DNA from: Actinomycetes bacterium
GTDB lineage: Bacteria > Bacillota > Sulfobacillia > Sulfobacillales > JAIMBI01
NCBI GenBank assembly: GCA_023565505.1
Contig: JAIMBI010000007.1
Span: 47,843 to 111,842 of the forward strand
Length of the DNA: 64,000 nucleotides
Reading direction: 5' to 3'
Below, piece by piece: positions 9,110-17,227 of the stretch (its first letter is position 1; every line of letters begins with the position of its first letter). The notes below the pieces were generated by a model. It was not told the origin of the DNA. It ran no database searches and was given only the letters and a program-made list of their open reading frames with translations. The position numbers and the translations under genes are program-made.

Positions 9110-9694
9110 ATGATGGGTCTGAGGCTGGACCTCGCGCAGCCGGTCACCGATGCGGATCTCCAGCCTTTGAGCGCAGCCAACCCCGGCTACCAGTTTGAGC
9201 GGACCGCCGAAGGGGTGTTGCTCGTGTCACCGACAGGCGGCGAAAGTGGACGCCGGAGTGGAGAGGTCTTCGCGCAGCTACACGCCTGGAACCGCACCAC
9301 CGGTCGCGGCGTGGTGTTCGACCGCTCGACTGGCTTTCACCTCCCGGATGGTGCCTGCCTTTCGCCGGACGCCACGTGGCTCGCCGGGGAGCGGTGGCTT
9401 GCCTTGACGCCTGCCGAGCGCGAAGGGTTCCCGCCCTTGTGCCCGGACGCGGTCTTCGCGGTCCGCTCCGCCACGGACACGCCCCAGGCCCTGCAGGACA
9501 AACTGCAGTGCTATCTGGCCAACGGGGCCCGCTTGCCGGTGCTGGTGGACCCCTACGCGCGCCGGGTCACCCTCAGCCGGCCGCACCAGCCCATCCAGGT
9601 GCGCGAGGCACCCGACACGGTGCCGCTGGACCCCGAACTGCCTGGGTTCGCGCTGGCGTGCGCCCCGTTGTGGGCGGAGGACGGGACCCTGTGA
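9110..9694 (+). CDS. Uma2-family (DUF820) protein, catalytic Glu apparently missing
   Basis: 194 residues with the Uma2 layout: PGYQFERTAEG near the N-terminus, PDATWLAGERW, PDAVFAVRSATD, KLQCYLANGARLPVLVDP and a C-terminal hydrophobic stretch. Uma2 proteins are PD-(D/E)XK nuclease-like and their role is unsettled. The usual motif is PDxVVEVxSxSD; here the glutamate position reads alanine (PDAVFAV), so nuclease activity is doubtful. AGGAGG (9099-9104) lies 5 and 8 bases upstream of ATGs at 9110 and 9113. It stands alone between two pseudogenes. Confidence 0.8.
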   Translation: MMGLRLDLAQPVTDADLQPLSAANPGYQFERTAEGVLLVSPTGGESGRRSGEVFAQLHAWNRTTGRGVVFDRSTGFHLPDGACLSPDATWLAGERWLALTPAEREGFPPLCPDAVFAVRSATDTPQALQDKLQCYLANGARLPVLVDPYARRVTLSRPHQPIQVREAPDTVPLDPELPGFALACAPLWAEDGTL

Positions 9695-10598
9695 CCTCTG
9701 GCCTTTAGCGTTGTCTTCCCTGAGCGCAGGCGGACTGGCGTTCCTCGGGCGGCGCGCGACCCCTCGTAGCCGATGACCCGGCGACCTCAGCCCCCTGAGA
9801 GACCGCGCGCGCCCAGCGGGCCGGGTCATCGCGCGGAGGCGACGCGGTAGGACGTGGGCCGCGCTGAAGCGGCGCCCGTCACGTTCCACCTGGCGCGCCG
9901 CATGTCGCCACGCGGAGGCGGTGCGGCTCAAGCGATGCGGCTCCGTCTATCCGCGGGCGGCGGGGGGAGCCCGAGCGCCTACGGCCGCAGACGGGGCCAT
10001 CGATCCGGGCGAGCCGACGCCGACGGCCCTCACTTTGGGGACGGTGTCACGCAGACCTTTGGTAAGGCAGCGCGGGCCTGCGCCCCGATTGGACGCGGTA
10101 TGGGCTGGCACCCCCACGAACACCGGGCGGGATGTCGGCATCCAACGTGGCGCGTGTTTGTACCGGGTCACACCGCCGTGGGCCTGCGCTGTCCCGGGCG
10201 CTTGGGCGGAACCGCCTTTCCTGCCACCGCCGCCGAGGAGCATAGTCGGTCCTCGCGGAAGCGGGCGCCGCCTCGTTCACCCGTCCTCGTCCGGGCCGTG
10301 CGCCAAAGCCACCTCGCCCGCCTGCTTCTACGCCCGGATCGCTGCCACCATGGTGATTCAGCGCCGCCTTGCCTCCCCCACGGGGACCGGTCCCCGCTCC
10401 AGCATCTCCGCAGAGCACCAGCCAGAGTTGGCATTCGAGGCGCCCACCTTGGTGCCCCGCGGTCTCTGGGGTTGGCACGGGTGCGTGCTCGTGGGTTAGA
10501 GTGGAGGGCCTGATCCTGTGGTTGCTCGGATCCGCTGGCGCCGTCCCGACGGCCCCGCGCACGGCGCAGGATCCTCGTAGACGACGAGGGTGACGGAG
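9695..10598. other. Gene-free, decayed stretch
   Basis: About 900 bp with no frame showing a recognisable protein or a good start site. The only ordered structure noticed is the 11-bp inverted repeat at 9771-9831. It is probably eroded mobile DNA. Confidence 0.5.
9771..9831. repeat. Inverted repeat, 11-bp arms
   Basis: CGATGACCCGG (9771-9781) is repeated in perfect inversion as CCGGGTCATCG (9821-9831), with 39 bases between. It could be a structured RNA, a protein-binding dyad, or ends of a small element. Nothing nearby identifies it. Confidence 0.55.
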
Positions 10599-11272
10599 AT
10601 GGCGTTCACGGTCGATGACTTTCGCGACCTAATCCAGCTCCTGGAGCGCCATCCCGCCTGGAAGCCGGACCTCCGCCGGCTGATCCCGGCCGAAGAGCTC
10701 CTCACATGGCCTGCTCGGATGCAAGAGCCGACCGACAAGCTGCTCACGCTGACCGAACGCGTCGACGGCCTCTCCACTCGGGTCGATGTCCTGGCCGGCG
10801 TGCAGCAGCGAGCAGACCGCCCTCCAGATCGGGACGCTTGCCGCCCGGGTCGATCCATTGCGGGACAGCCTCCTGGAAGCCCGGTTCCGCAACAGGGCGC
10901 CGGCTTACCTCGGGTCGCAGGGGTTCCGTCGGACGTTCGTATTGACCATCGCGAACGGGGTGGACCGGGTGGACGACGCGCACGACGCTGGCCGGCTCAC
11001 AACCGCCGAGCGGGCCGAGCTCCTGCTCCCCGACGCGGTCGTCCGGGCGCGGGATGCTGACGGCGAGGTCTGGCTCGCCGTCGACGTGTCGGCCCGGTCG
11101 ACACGCAAGATGTCGAGCGGCGCACTAGCGGGCCGCGTGGCTCACACGTCTTGATGGCCGAGCGCGGGCGTGGTGGCCGGCGCCGCGTTCACCGTGGCGG
11201 CGGAGGCGGCCCTGCAGGCCGACCCGACGGTGGTGGGCGTCCGGATCGCCGGAGACCTGACCACCGTTCGCG
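10599..11272 (+). pseudogene. Frameshifted coiled-coil family protein with nuclease-like C-terminus
   Basis: The ATG at 10599 starts MAFTVDDFRDLIQLLERHP, the N-terminus of a conserved family that has short coiled-coil repeats (here LLTLTERVDGLSTRVDVL) and a C-terminal PD-(D/E)XK-like domain. Around 10800 the reading shifts frame and resumes as SLLEARFRNRAPAYLG and VVRARDADGEVWLAVDVS. It shifts again near 11100 and ends in VVAGAAFTVAAEAALQAD. The full-length homologues I know of keep all these parts in one frame, so the gene is broken at two or more places. The function of the family is not established. Confidence 0.65.
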
Positions 11273-11725
11273 CTGCAGCGGCTCTCGCATCGCCCGCGCG
11301 GCCTGCCCAACGCCGACGAGACGACCCGCTCGGAATGCCACCCGATGCGGCAACCGAGTCACCGCGTCACATTCTCCAGTGGGCCGGCTTGCGGCCGGGG
11401 CAGACCGCTGGGAACCCGTGGCCCTGTTGCGCCTGGTTCGTTCTTTGCTCGCCTCCAGCGCTGCAGAATCCGCCTGGTCCCCGCGGAAGCGGGAGCATCG
11501 CCGGCGCGGCGGCTACTACTACCCGCCCCCAGGGCGACCAGGGCGCAGTCCCCCCAGCGCGGGAACGACGCGCTGCGCAGGCCCTGGAGCTGCCGGTCAA
11601 CGCGTGGCTTCGGCAACCTCCACTCGCGCACGCGAACCATGTGGCCACGGAGCGGCCGCGCGCCACGTCACTCGTTCCGCCCGATGGGCTGGCGCATCCC
11701 GCGCCGCCTACCGCCTCCCCTCATC
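11273..11725. other. Gene-free stretch
   Basis: About 450 bp between the frameshifted coiled-coil gene and the toxin gene. The open frames here show no protein-like composition, and nothing was recognised. Confidence 0.45.
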
Positions 11726-12112
11726 TCACCACAAGACCCGAACCGGATAGCGCCGGATATTGGCATCCCGCGTGATGAGCGTCAGCTGGTCGACCTGGGC
11801 CTGCGCCACCAGCGCGCGGTCAAACGGATCATGATGGACATCGGGCAGGTCTTGGACCCGCAGCGCGTGATCCAGCGTCAATGGCAACACGGTGAACCGG
11901 TTTTGGCGCAATTGGTCCCGGACGAACACCGCGAGGTCGTCTACCAGAGTCAGTCGGCCCAGGCCGACCTTGATGGCCAGTTCCCACGCGCTGACTGCGC
12001 TGAAAAAGATCGTGTTCGCGGGATCGCCAATCGCGTCGCGCGCCGCGGGCGACAGCCGCGGATCGTCCAGAATCCACCACAGAAAGACATGCGTGTCGAG
12101 CAACGCCCTCAT
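11726..12112 (-). CDS. PIN-domain ribonuclease toxin (VapC-like)
   Basis: 128 residues starting MRALLDTHVFLWW. The PIN-domain acidic residues are visible: Asp6 in LLDTH, Glu in SAWELAIK, Asp in DPFDRAL and Asp in LITRDANI. VapC-type toxins cut RNA, often tRNA or rRNA. The frame opens at 12133, but the ATG at 12112 overlaps the antitoxin stop (ATGA), the classical arrangement for a coupled toxin gene. All motifs are intact, in contrast to the pseudogenes around it. Confidence 0.9.
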   Translation of the reverse strand: MRALLDTHVFLWWILDDPRLSPAARDAIGDPANTIFFSAVSAWELAIKVGLGRLTLVDDLAVFVRDQLRQNRFTVLPLTLDHALRVQDLPDVHHDPFDRALVAQAQVDQLTLITRDANIRRYPVRVLW

Positions 12113-12348
12113 GAGTCCAGTGGTGCCGTCCATCGGGACTCATCAGGGAGGGGGTCATCGAATGTGGGTGCGACGACCACGCGCCCCCGCGCACTCCCGG
12201 GTTGGCGACGCTCGACGGCTTGCACGGGCACCAGTCTTACCAACGGCGTCCCCGCCCGCCCGATCACGACGTCTTCGCCGGCCAACGCCTGTTGCACCAG
12301 ACGGGATAGCTGACTCTTGGCCTCATGCATCGTCACGAGACGTGCCAC
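12109..12348 (-). CDS. Phd/YefM-type antitoxin
   Basis: 79 residues with the Phd/YefM signature near the N-terminus: MHEAKSQLSRLVQQALAGED then VVIGRAGTPLVRLVPV. The N-terminal half binds DNA and the C-terminal tail should wrap the PIN toxin. GTG start at 12348 with GAGGGGG eight bases upstream. Its stop overlaps the toxin start. The promoter at 12369-12397 carries a double palindrome that is very likely its own operator, giving autoregulation. Confidence 0.9.
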   Translation of the reverse strand: MARLVTMHEAKSQLSRLVQQALAGEDVVIGRAGTPLVRLVPVQAVERRQPGSARGRVVVAPTFDDPLPDESRWTAPLDS

Positions 12349-12368
12349 CGTCCATTCCCCCTCGCCAC

Positions 12369-12397
12369 ATCTTAGCTAACATGATTAGCTAAGTCAA
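12369..12397 (-). promoter_or_regulatory. Toxin-antitoxin promoter with paired operator palindromes
   Basis: On the minus strand, TTGACT (12392-12397), a 17-base spacer and TAAGAT (12369-12374) form a near-consensus sigma-A promoter. The palindrome TTAGCTAA occurs twice, at 12385-12392 and 12372-12379, separated by five bases. It covers the spacer and both hexamer edges. The centre-to-centre distance is 13 bases. Binding of the antitoxin here would block RNA polymerase. Confidence 0.85.
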
Positions 12398-13089
12398 GAC
12401 TCGGCGGGCAGTGCGCCAGGCGGGCCGTGACGACAAGCGCGCGGGCTGGACAGCCGCTCGGCCGCCCCCCGCTGAGCCCTTTCCCAACCGGCTTCCACAG
12501 CGCCCCGAATGGCTGTCCACCGCCTGGGGCTCCCAGGGAGGGGATGTATCGTGGCGCCGTCTGACGCCCCCCGGTGATGCACCGCCACGGCCAGCTTGGC
12601 CCAGCAGGCATCCCTCACGGCGGGCCTTTTGGCGGCGGCCACCCCCGACAACGCGCCCGCCGCCGTCTTCGGCGACCCCGAAGCGGCCGGGATCTCTTGG
12701 GTGCCGTGCTGGGGCACCTCCTCGAGGCTTGGCCGCTGGAGGCCCAAGCGTTCGCATTCGCGCTGCCCGCGACACAAACGGTCAGGGCGCGTCACCCCTG
12801 CCATCCGGTCTGGTTGGCGCTCTTCCAAGCCGCGCATGAGAACGGCGCGCCTCGCCCAGGCTTCCGGTTCCGCCCCGGCCGACGAATGGCGCCGCGACGA
12901 CTCGTGAGCCGGTCAGCCCGCTCCGCACCGGATCGTCACGAACTCGGCGGGAGCCCGCGCGGCCGGCATCCCCTTCCCGTTGCCGCTGGCCCATCCCCGG
13001 GATCCCGTCCGCGACACCGCTTTACCGGCGACGCCACCGCCGACCGGCCTGCGCTGGGGTCGGTGCCGTTGGATTCCGTACCCCCTTCC
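12398..13089. other. Gene-free stretch
   Basis: About 690 bp upstream of the toxin-antitoxin promoter. Several short frames overlap, but none has a recognisable family or a good ribosome binding site. Probably eroded coding DNA. Confidence 0.45.
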
Positions 13090-13420
13090 AGGCCCTGTCA
13101 CGGCGGGACCGGGGGCGCACCACTTGACCCCAGCGGTTGAAGACGGGGCCTGTTACCGCCGACGGCTCCCACGTTGTAAACGAGCATGTCCGCCAGGGTG
13201 CCGTATCCCTGGATGTCCTCCGTCTGGTGCCCTGCCTGCACCGTGCCGGTCGTCATCGTCAGCGCTTCCAGCCCGAGGGTGGCCGACCACCGCCACCGGG
13301 TCGCCGACCTGCAAGGTTGCCGACGATCCGAGCGGCAACGGCGGGGCACCCCATCTGTTGTCCAGTTTCAGGCGGACCAGATCGTGGGCCGGGTCCGTCG
13401 TCGCCACGTAGGCGTGGTAC
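13090..13420 (-). pseudogene. HtrA/DegP-like serine protease fragment
   Basis: Three minus-strand frames give consecutive pieces of a trypsin-like S1C protease: ATTDPAHDLVRLKLDNR and VGDPVAVVGHP in the first, LGLEALTMTTGTVQ with LADMLVYNVGAVGGN in the second, and GPVFNRWGQVV in the third. In intact HtrA these are contiguous and include the Ser motif GNSGGP, which here is damaged (VGGNRP). The N-terminal part is missing: at about 13420 the sequence passes directly into IS256 transposase sequence. Confidence 0.7.
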
Positions 13421-14109
13421 GTGGACTCCGCTCAAGCCCCGGTCCAACAAACTCCGGAGAAACGCCATCCAGAACTCGGCATCCTCACGGGCTCCCACCT
13501 CACAGCCCAAAACCTCCCGGTCGCCCTGGGCATTGACCCCTGCCGCGACCACCAGGGCCATGCTGAGGACGCGATCCCCCTCCCGCACCTTGAGGTGCTT
13601 GGCATCGAGCCAGACATACGGGAACGGCCCGCTGAGCGCGCGGGTCCGGAAGGCGTCCACGCGCTCGTCCAGACGCTGGCACGAGGCGGACACCGCGGAC
13701 TGGCTCAGTCCCGTCATGCCTAACGCCTGCACCAGCTCGTCCACCTTGCGGGTGCTGACCCCCAGCCCGGACGCCTCCTGGATGACGGCGGCGAGCGCTT
13801 GTTCACTCCGTCGGCGGGGTTCCAAGAAGTTGGGGCAGTCACTCCCTTGGCGGAGCTTGGGCATCGGCGAGTGGACAGTGCCCAACCGGGTCTCCCAGTC
13901 CCGGTCACGGTGGCCGTTCCGGTGTGTCGTGCGATCCGGGGTGTGCTCGTAGCGATCCGCCCCGATGCGGCGACGTCCGCTTCCATGAGGTCCTGCAAAA
14001 ACCGGTCCAAGGCGAGGCGGAGAAACTCCGCTTGGTCGATGCCGGCGTCCCTTTCCCTTAGGGCGTTGCGCTGATCCCTAGGAAACCGAGCGGGATGGGC
14101 TGTGTCCAT
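13421..14109 (-). pseudogene. IS256-family (mutator type) transposase remnant
   Basis: N-terminal piece DQAEFLRLALDRFLQDLMEA. After a frameshift comes GTVHSPMPKLRQGSD, FLEPRRRSEQALAAVIQEA, LGVSTRKVDELVQALGMTG and PYVWLDAKHLKVREGDRV, which contains the first catalytic Asp. The protein then ends abruptly after FLRSLLDRGLSGVH at about 13423, before the second Asp and the Glu of the DDE triad. It is therefore truncated as well as frameshifted and cannot be active. Confidence 0.85.
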
Positions 14110-14112
14110 ACA

Positions 14113-14173
14113 ACAGAATCTGGCAAGCCCGGCCTGCCCCTTCGGCTACGCCTGCGGGGCAGGCCTCTTCTGT
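14113..14173. repeat. Long hairpin just outside the IS110 right end
   Basis: GGCCTGCCCC (14131-14140) pairs with GGGGCAGGCC (14156-14165), and the outer ACAGAA (14113-14118) pairs with TTCTGT (14168-14173). This gives a two-part stem around a 15-base loop. It lies 20 bp outside the right end of the IS110 element. It could be a terminator for leftward transcription, or the structured target of the insertion. Confidence 0.6.
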
Positions 14174-14235
14174 ATTCCCGTTTGCTTTTCCACGTATGAT
14201 GGGCGTCAAGCCCCGCCCCGGCCGCGCAGCGGCCG

Positions 14236-15369
14236 TTAGGCCGGGACCGCCGTCGGCGGGCCCTCGTCGGCGGTAGTGCCTGTCCACCGGGCCCAACGCT
14301 CCGCCAAGGGATACGGCGGCAAGGCGCGGAAGGTCGCCCGAATCCGGCTGAGTTTTTTCTGATAGCGGCGCGGATGGACTTCCCGCGCCAAGCGCTCATC
14401 CCGCCACACCACCCGCCACGCGGCAAGGAGCAGTTTCCGCGCGATCGCCACAATCGCCCGCCGTTTCCCGAGGCGCGGCGCCCAGGTCGCGAACTGCGCC
14501 GCCCAGGGCCCGTCGGCACTGCGGATCGCCCACCACGCCGCTTCGACCAAGACGCGGCGTAAGAGCGGCGAGCCTTGCCGGCTGATATGGCCGCGCCAAT
14601 CGGCCTCCCCCGATTGGTGGACAGTGGGGTCGAGTCCCGCGTAACGCGTGACCTGCCGGGCGGTCCGAAAGCGCTGGGGATCCCCGAGGATTGCCCAGAG
14701 GACGACCGCGACCCACGGGCCGATTCCGGGCAGGCTCCAGAGCCAGGCGAGCTCCGGGCGGTCCTGGACGCGCCGGAGGATTTCGCCCCGCAGCCGGTCC
14801 GCCTCGGCCGCCGCTTGCTCGGCCAGGGTCAGCGCACTGGTCACCAAGATCCGGGTGGCCTCATCCAGCGCCGCCCCGTGCTCCGCGAGCCAGACCGCGA
14901 CGGGTTGCCGCGCCGGCACCGCCCAGCCCTGCCGCAGCAGCGCGCTCTTCGCCCGATTCTGCCACGCGCGCGCCGTCCGCGTGCAGGCTTCGACCTGCTG
15001 GAGCAGGGCGCGAACCACGCGGATTTCCCCCGGGGGGACCCAGACGGTGGGCCGTGTCCCCCGCGCAAGCATCTGGGCCAGGCGTTCGGCGTCGACCCGG
15101 TCGGTATGCCGGCCGGATCCCAGGCGTTTGAGCAACAGCGGGGACGCCACCGCCACTTGACCGGCCCGGGAGACCAACCGATCATAAACTTGAAACGCAT
15201 TGCCGGTGGCCTCGAGGGCGACCCAGGTATCTGCGGTGACCTGGGGCAAGAACTGTTGCCACCCCTCGGGGGTGTTGGGGAACCGGCAAGGCGCCCCTTT
15301 TTGCCCCGGCCGAAACCAATAGCCGTGCACGTACTGTTTGTGCAAATCGAGTCCGAGATAGCAGGGCAT
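14236..15369 (-). CDS. IS110-family transposase A
   Basis: 377 residues, full length and in frame. The N-terminal RuvC-like DEDD domain shows Asp8 (GLDLHK), Glu53 (ALEATGN), and Asp90 and Asp93 (HTDRVDAERLA). The C-terminal Transposase_20 domain shows LPGIGPWVAVVLWAI and RQGSPLLRR with the expected catalytic Ser. IS110 transposases recombine DNA under the guidance of a structured bridge RNA encoded in the element end (established for IS621). ATG at 15369 preceded by GGAGGAGG. The stop is only 20 bp from the right end, as usual for the group. Its 5' non-coding end has been split by other elements, so it may no longer move. Confidence 0.95.
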   Translation of the reverse strand: MPCYLGLDLHKQYVHGYWFRPGQKGAPCRFPNTPEGWQQFLPQVTADTWVALEATGNAFQVYDRLVSRAGQVAVASPLLLKRLGSGRHTDRVDAERLAQMLARGTRPTVWVPPGEIRVVRALLQQVEACTRTARAWQNRAKSALLRQGWAVPARQPVAVWLAEHGAALDEATRILVTSALTLAEQAAAEADRLRGEILRRVQDRPELAWLWSLPGIGPWVAVVLWAILGDPQRFRTARQVTRYAGLDPTVHQSGEADWRGHISRQGSPLLRRVLVEAAWWAIRSADGPWAAQFATWAPRLGKRRAIVAIARKLLLAAWRVVWRDERLAREVHPRRYQKKLSRIRATFRALPPYPLAERWARWTGTTADEGPPTAVPA

Positions 15370-15475
15370 GGATCATCCTCCTCCCGACGTCTTCGGACAG
15401 GCGTCGCATCGCCTTTGGTGTCACATCGCACGCACTCAGGTATGATCGATGTCAAGGGCGCCGGGGCGATGGGCC

Positions 15476-16612
15476 TCAGCCTGCGGCGGCTTGGCGAGTG
15501 AGGACGGAAGTAACAGAGGAGGGGCCGCGCGTCGGAAGATGCGCCAGGACGGTATCGGCGTCTTGGTGGCGGGCTGCGGCGAGGCGCGTGAGCTGGCGCC
15601 ACTTCCTCTCCCACAGGGAGGCGCAGACGGAGCGGTACGGCTCTCCCGTAACCAGGATGCGCCAGGCGATGATGAGGAGCTTGCGCGCCAGAGCGACGAT
15701 GGCCTTGTGGTACCCGAGCTGATCCACCTTGCGGCGGTAGAACGCGCCGAGCGGCCCGTGGTCGTGCCGGGCGATGCTGTGGGCGGCCTCGATGAGAGCG
15801 CGTCGGAGAAGCCGGCTGCCGTTCTTACTGATGTGCCCCCGGTAGTTCTGATCCCCCAACTGGATCACCGCGGGGTCGAGACCGGCGTAGCGCACCACCT
15901 GCTGCGGTCGCCGAAACCGTCGGGCATCGCCCAGGGCGGCGTCGATCGGAGCCGCCACCATTCGCCCCACGCCCGGGATCGAGAGGAGCAGCCGCACCGC
16001 AGGGACGCCCTGGGTCTGCCGGGCGATCTCGGCGTCGAGGATCTCGAGCTCCCGGCGCTCGGCCTCAAGCCGGCGCAGCGCCGAGAGGACGATCACGCGA
16101 TCGCCCGCCGGCAGGGCCTCGACATCCTCCCGGGAGAGGCGCTGGAGCGGATCTCCCCCGGCAGTGGCCACCCCTAAGCCTCGAAACGTGGCCCCGATCG
16201 GGTTGACGAGGCGGGTGATGGCGCTCTGGATCCGCTCCCGGTACCGGAGCAGGCGGCGGAGCTCGGCGATCGGGGCGGGCGGGACCCACACCTCCTTGAG
16301 GGTGCCGAGCAGGAGCATGACCGCGAGCCGCTCGGCGTCGACCCGGTCGGTATGCCGTCCCGAGCCCAGCCGGCGCATCTCGAGAGGATTCGCGACGACC
16401 ACGCGTCGGACATGAGGGGCGATGCGATCATCGAGCGCGAAGGCACTCCCGGTGGCTTCGAGCGCCGCCTCGTCCTCTGCGGTGAGCGTGCTGAGGAAGG
16501 CATGCCAGTCCTCGGGGGTGTTGGCAAACCGGAAGTGCCTTCCCTGTCCTGCGTGCCATGCGTACGCGTGGACGTAGCGGTTGTGGACATCTAAGCCGAA
16601 GACACGACCCAT
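15476..16612 (-). CDS. IS110-family transposase B
   Basis: 378 residues from the ATG at 16612, which has GAGGAGG nearby. A longer frame to 16882 has no support and would cover the putative bridge RNA. DEDD domain: FGLDVHNRY, ALEATGSAF, HTDRVDAERLA. C-terminal domain: IPGVGRMVAAPIDAALG and NGSRLLRRALIEAAH, including the catalytic Ser. It resembles transposase A in layout but is clearly a different protein. All motifs are complete, so the element is potentially active. Confidence 0.95.
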   Translation of the reverse strand: MGRVFGLDVHNRYVHAYAWHAGQGRHFRFANTPEDWHAFLSTLTAEDEAALEATGSAFALDDRIAPHVRRVVVANPLEMRRLGSGRHTDRVDAERLAVMLLLGTLKEVWVPPAPIAELRRLLRYRERIQSAITRLVNPIGATFRGLGVATAGGDPLQRLSREDVEALPAGDRVIVLSALRRLEAERRELEILDAEIARQTQGVPAVRLLLSIPGVGRMVAAPIDAALGDARRFRRPQQVVRYAGLDPAVIQLGDQNYRGHISKNGSRLLRRALIEAAHSIARHDHGPLGAFYRRKVDQLGYHKAIVALARKLLIIAWRILVTGEPYRSVCASLWERKWRQLTRLAAARHQDADTVLAHLPTRGPSSVTSVLTRQAAAG

Positions 16613-16892
16613 CTCGCTCGACCTCCTCTCGGTCGCGGGATGACAGAGGCCGGGCGCACGCAATGCGGCACAGACGTTGCCATCCGGGATCCGGGCTCTG
16701 AGGTTGCCTCGGCCCATGCGGGTCGTCCGCAGAGGGGGCCGCCAAACACGTAAACAGGCTCGCAGCCTACGAGTGCAACGGCTCACCCTCCACTCTGCGC
16801 CCGAACCGCTTTCCCACCCGCAGACTGGGGCGGGTGTTCGAGAGCCCCGCCGAGGCCTCCTGCCCGCCGGCGCCCTCGACATCGATCATGCC
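16613..16892 (-). ncRNA. Putative bridge RNA region of IS110 element B
   Basis: 280 non-coding bases between the left end and the transposase start, the place where IS110 elements encode their bridge RNA. It contains the stem GGCGGG (16829-16834)/CCCGCC (16846-16851). It also has a block with CATGCGGG (16715-16722) and GCAGAGGGGGCC (16729-16740) that recurs in the broken left end of element A (16928-16956). The RNA boundaries and its guide loops were not determined. Confidence 0.55.
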
Positions 16893-16927
16893 AACACGTA
16901 TGCGAGCCACCGGCCCAGAGCCGGGCT

Positions 16928-16956
16928 CATGCGGGGGCCTTGCGCAGGCGGGGGCC
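16928..16956 (-). ncRNA. Remnant of the element A bridge-RNA block
   Basis: CATGCGGG at 16928-16935 and GCAGGCGGGGGCC at 16944-16956 match the block in element B. After removal of the insertions it lies 105 nt upstream of the element A transposase start, against 103 nt in element B. Confidence 0.5.
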
Positions 16957-16967
16957 CGTCCCACACC

Positions 16968-16974
16968 ACAACGG
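16968..16974. repeat. Target duplication ACAACGG, left copy
   Basis: ACAACGG immediately precedes the transposon end TGTGGAG and is repeated at 20268-20274 immediately after the other end. Confidence 0.8.
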
Positions 16975-17175
16975 TGTGGAGTCTCGCCTTATTTGGCCTG
17001 AAAATGGGAAACGAGTCCCGCATTCTCTGGCCGAGGGAGCAGGCGTAGCCGACGGGGCCAGGGCGGTTGAGATCCTGGGACCCAGGGTTTCGTAATTCCC
17101 CGGATAACGTTGCCCGGAGGTTTCTCCGTGTGCTTCGGTAGAAGGGGCCGAGCACGCTTGCAAGGGGGGAAACAA

Positions 17176-17214
17176 GAAACCGGCTGCTTAGTCTTGGCCG
17201 ACTCAGCCGGTTTC
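17176..17214 (+). promoter_or_regulatory. Hairpin just upstream of the first transposon gene
   Basis: GAAACCGGCTG (17176-17186) and CAGCCGGTTTC (17204-17214) form an 11-bp stem with a 17-base loop, ending 13 bp before the ATG at 17228. It may damp read-through transcription into the transposon or hide the ribosome binding site. Confidence 0.6.
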
Positions 17215-17227
17215 GCGCTGTTCACGC

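Larger units (their letters stand above)
15439..16892. mobile_element. IS110-family element B (intact, inserted in element A)
   Basis: 1454 bp bounded by imperfect 26-bp inverted repeats: GGTATGATCGATGTCAAGGG... at 15439-15464, and its inverse at 16867-16892 with two mismatches. Contents: transposase 15476-16612, a 36-bp right end and a 280-bp left non-coding end. No target duplication is seen, as expected for IS110 elements. It lies in the left end of element A, in the same orientation. Confidence 0.8.

Noticed and set aside
10245..11490. CRISPR-like words GGTCCTCGCGGAAGCGGG and GGTCCCCGCGGAAGCGGG
   Set aside because: Only two loose copies over 1.2 kb apart, with no regular spacing and no cas genes.
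15476..16882. Longer start (16882) for IS110 transposase B
   Set aside because: The 90 extra residues are Arg-rich and cover the non-coding left end; the ATG at 16612 has a ribosome binding site and begins with the family motif.
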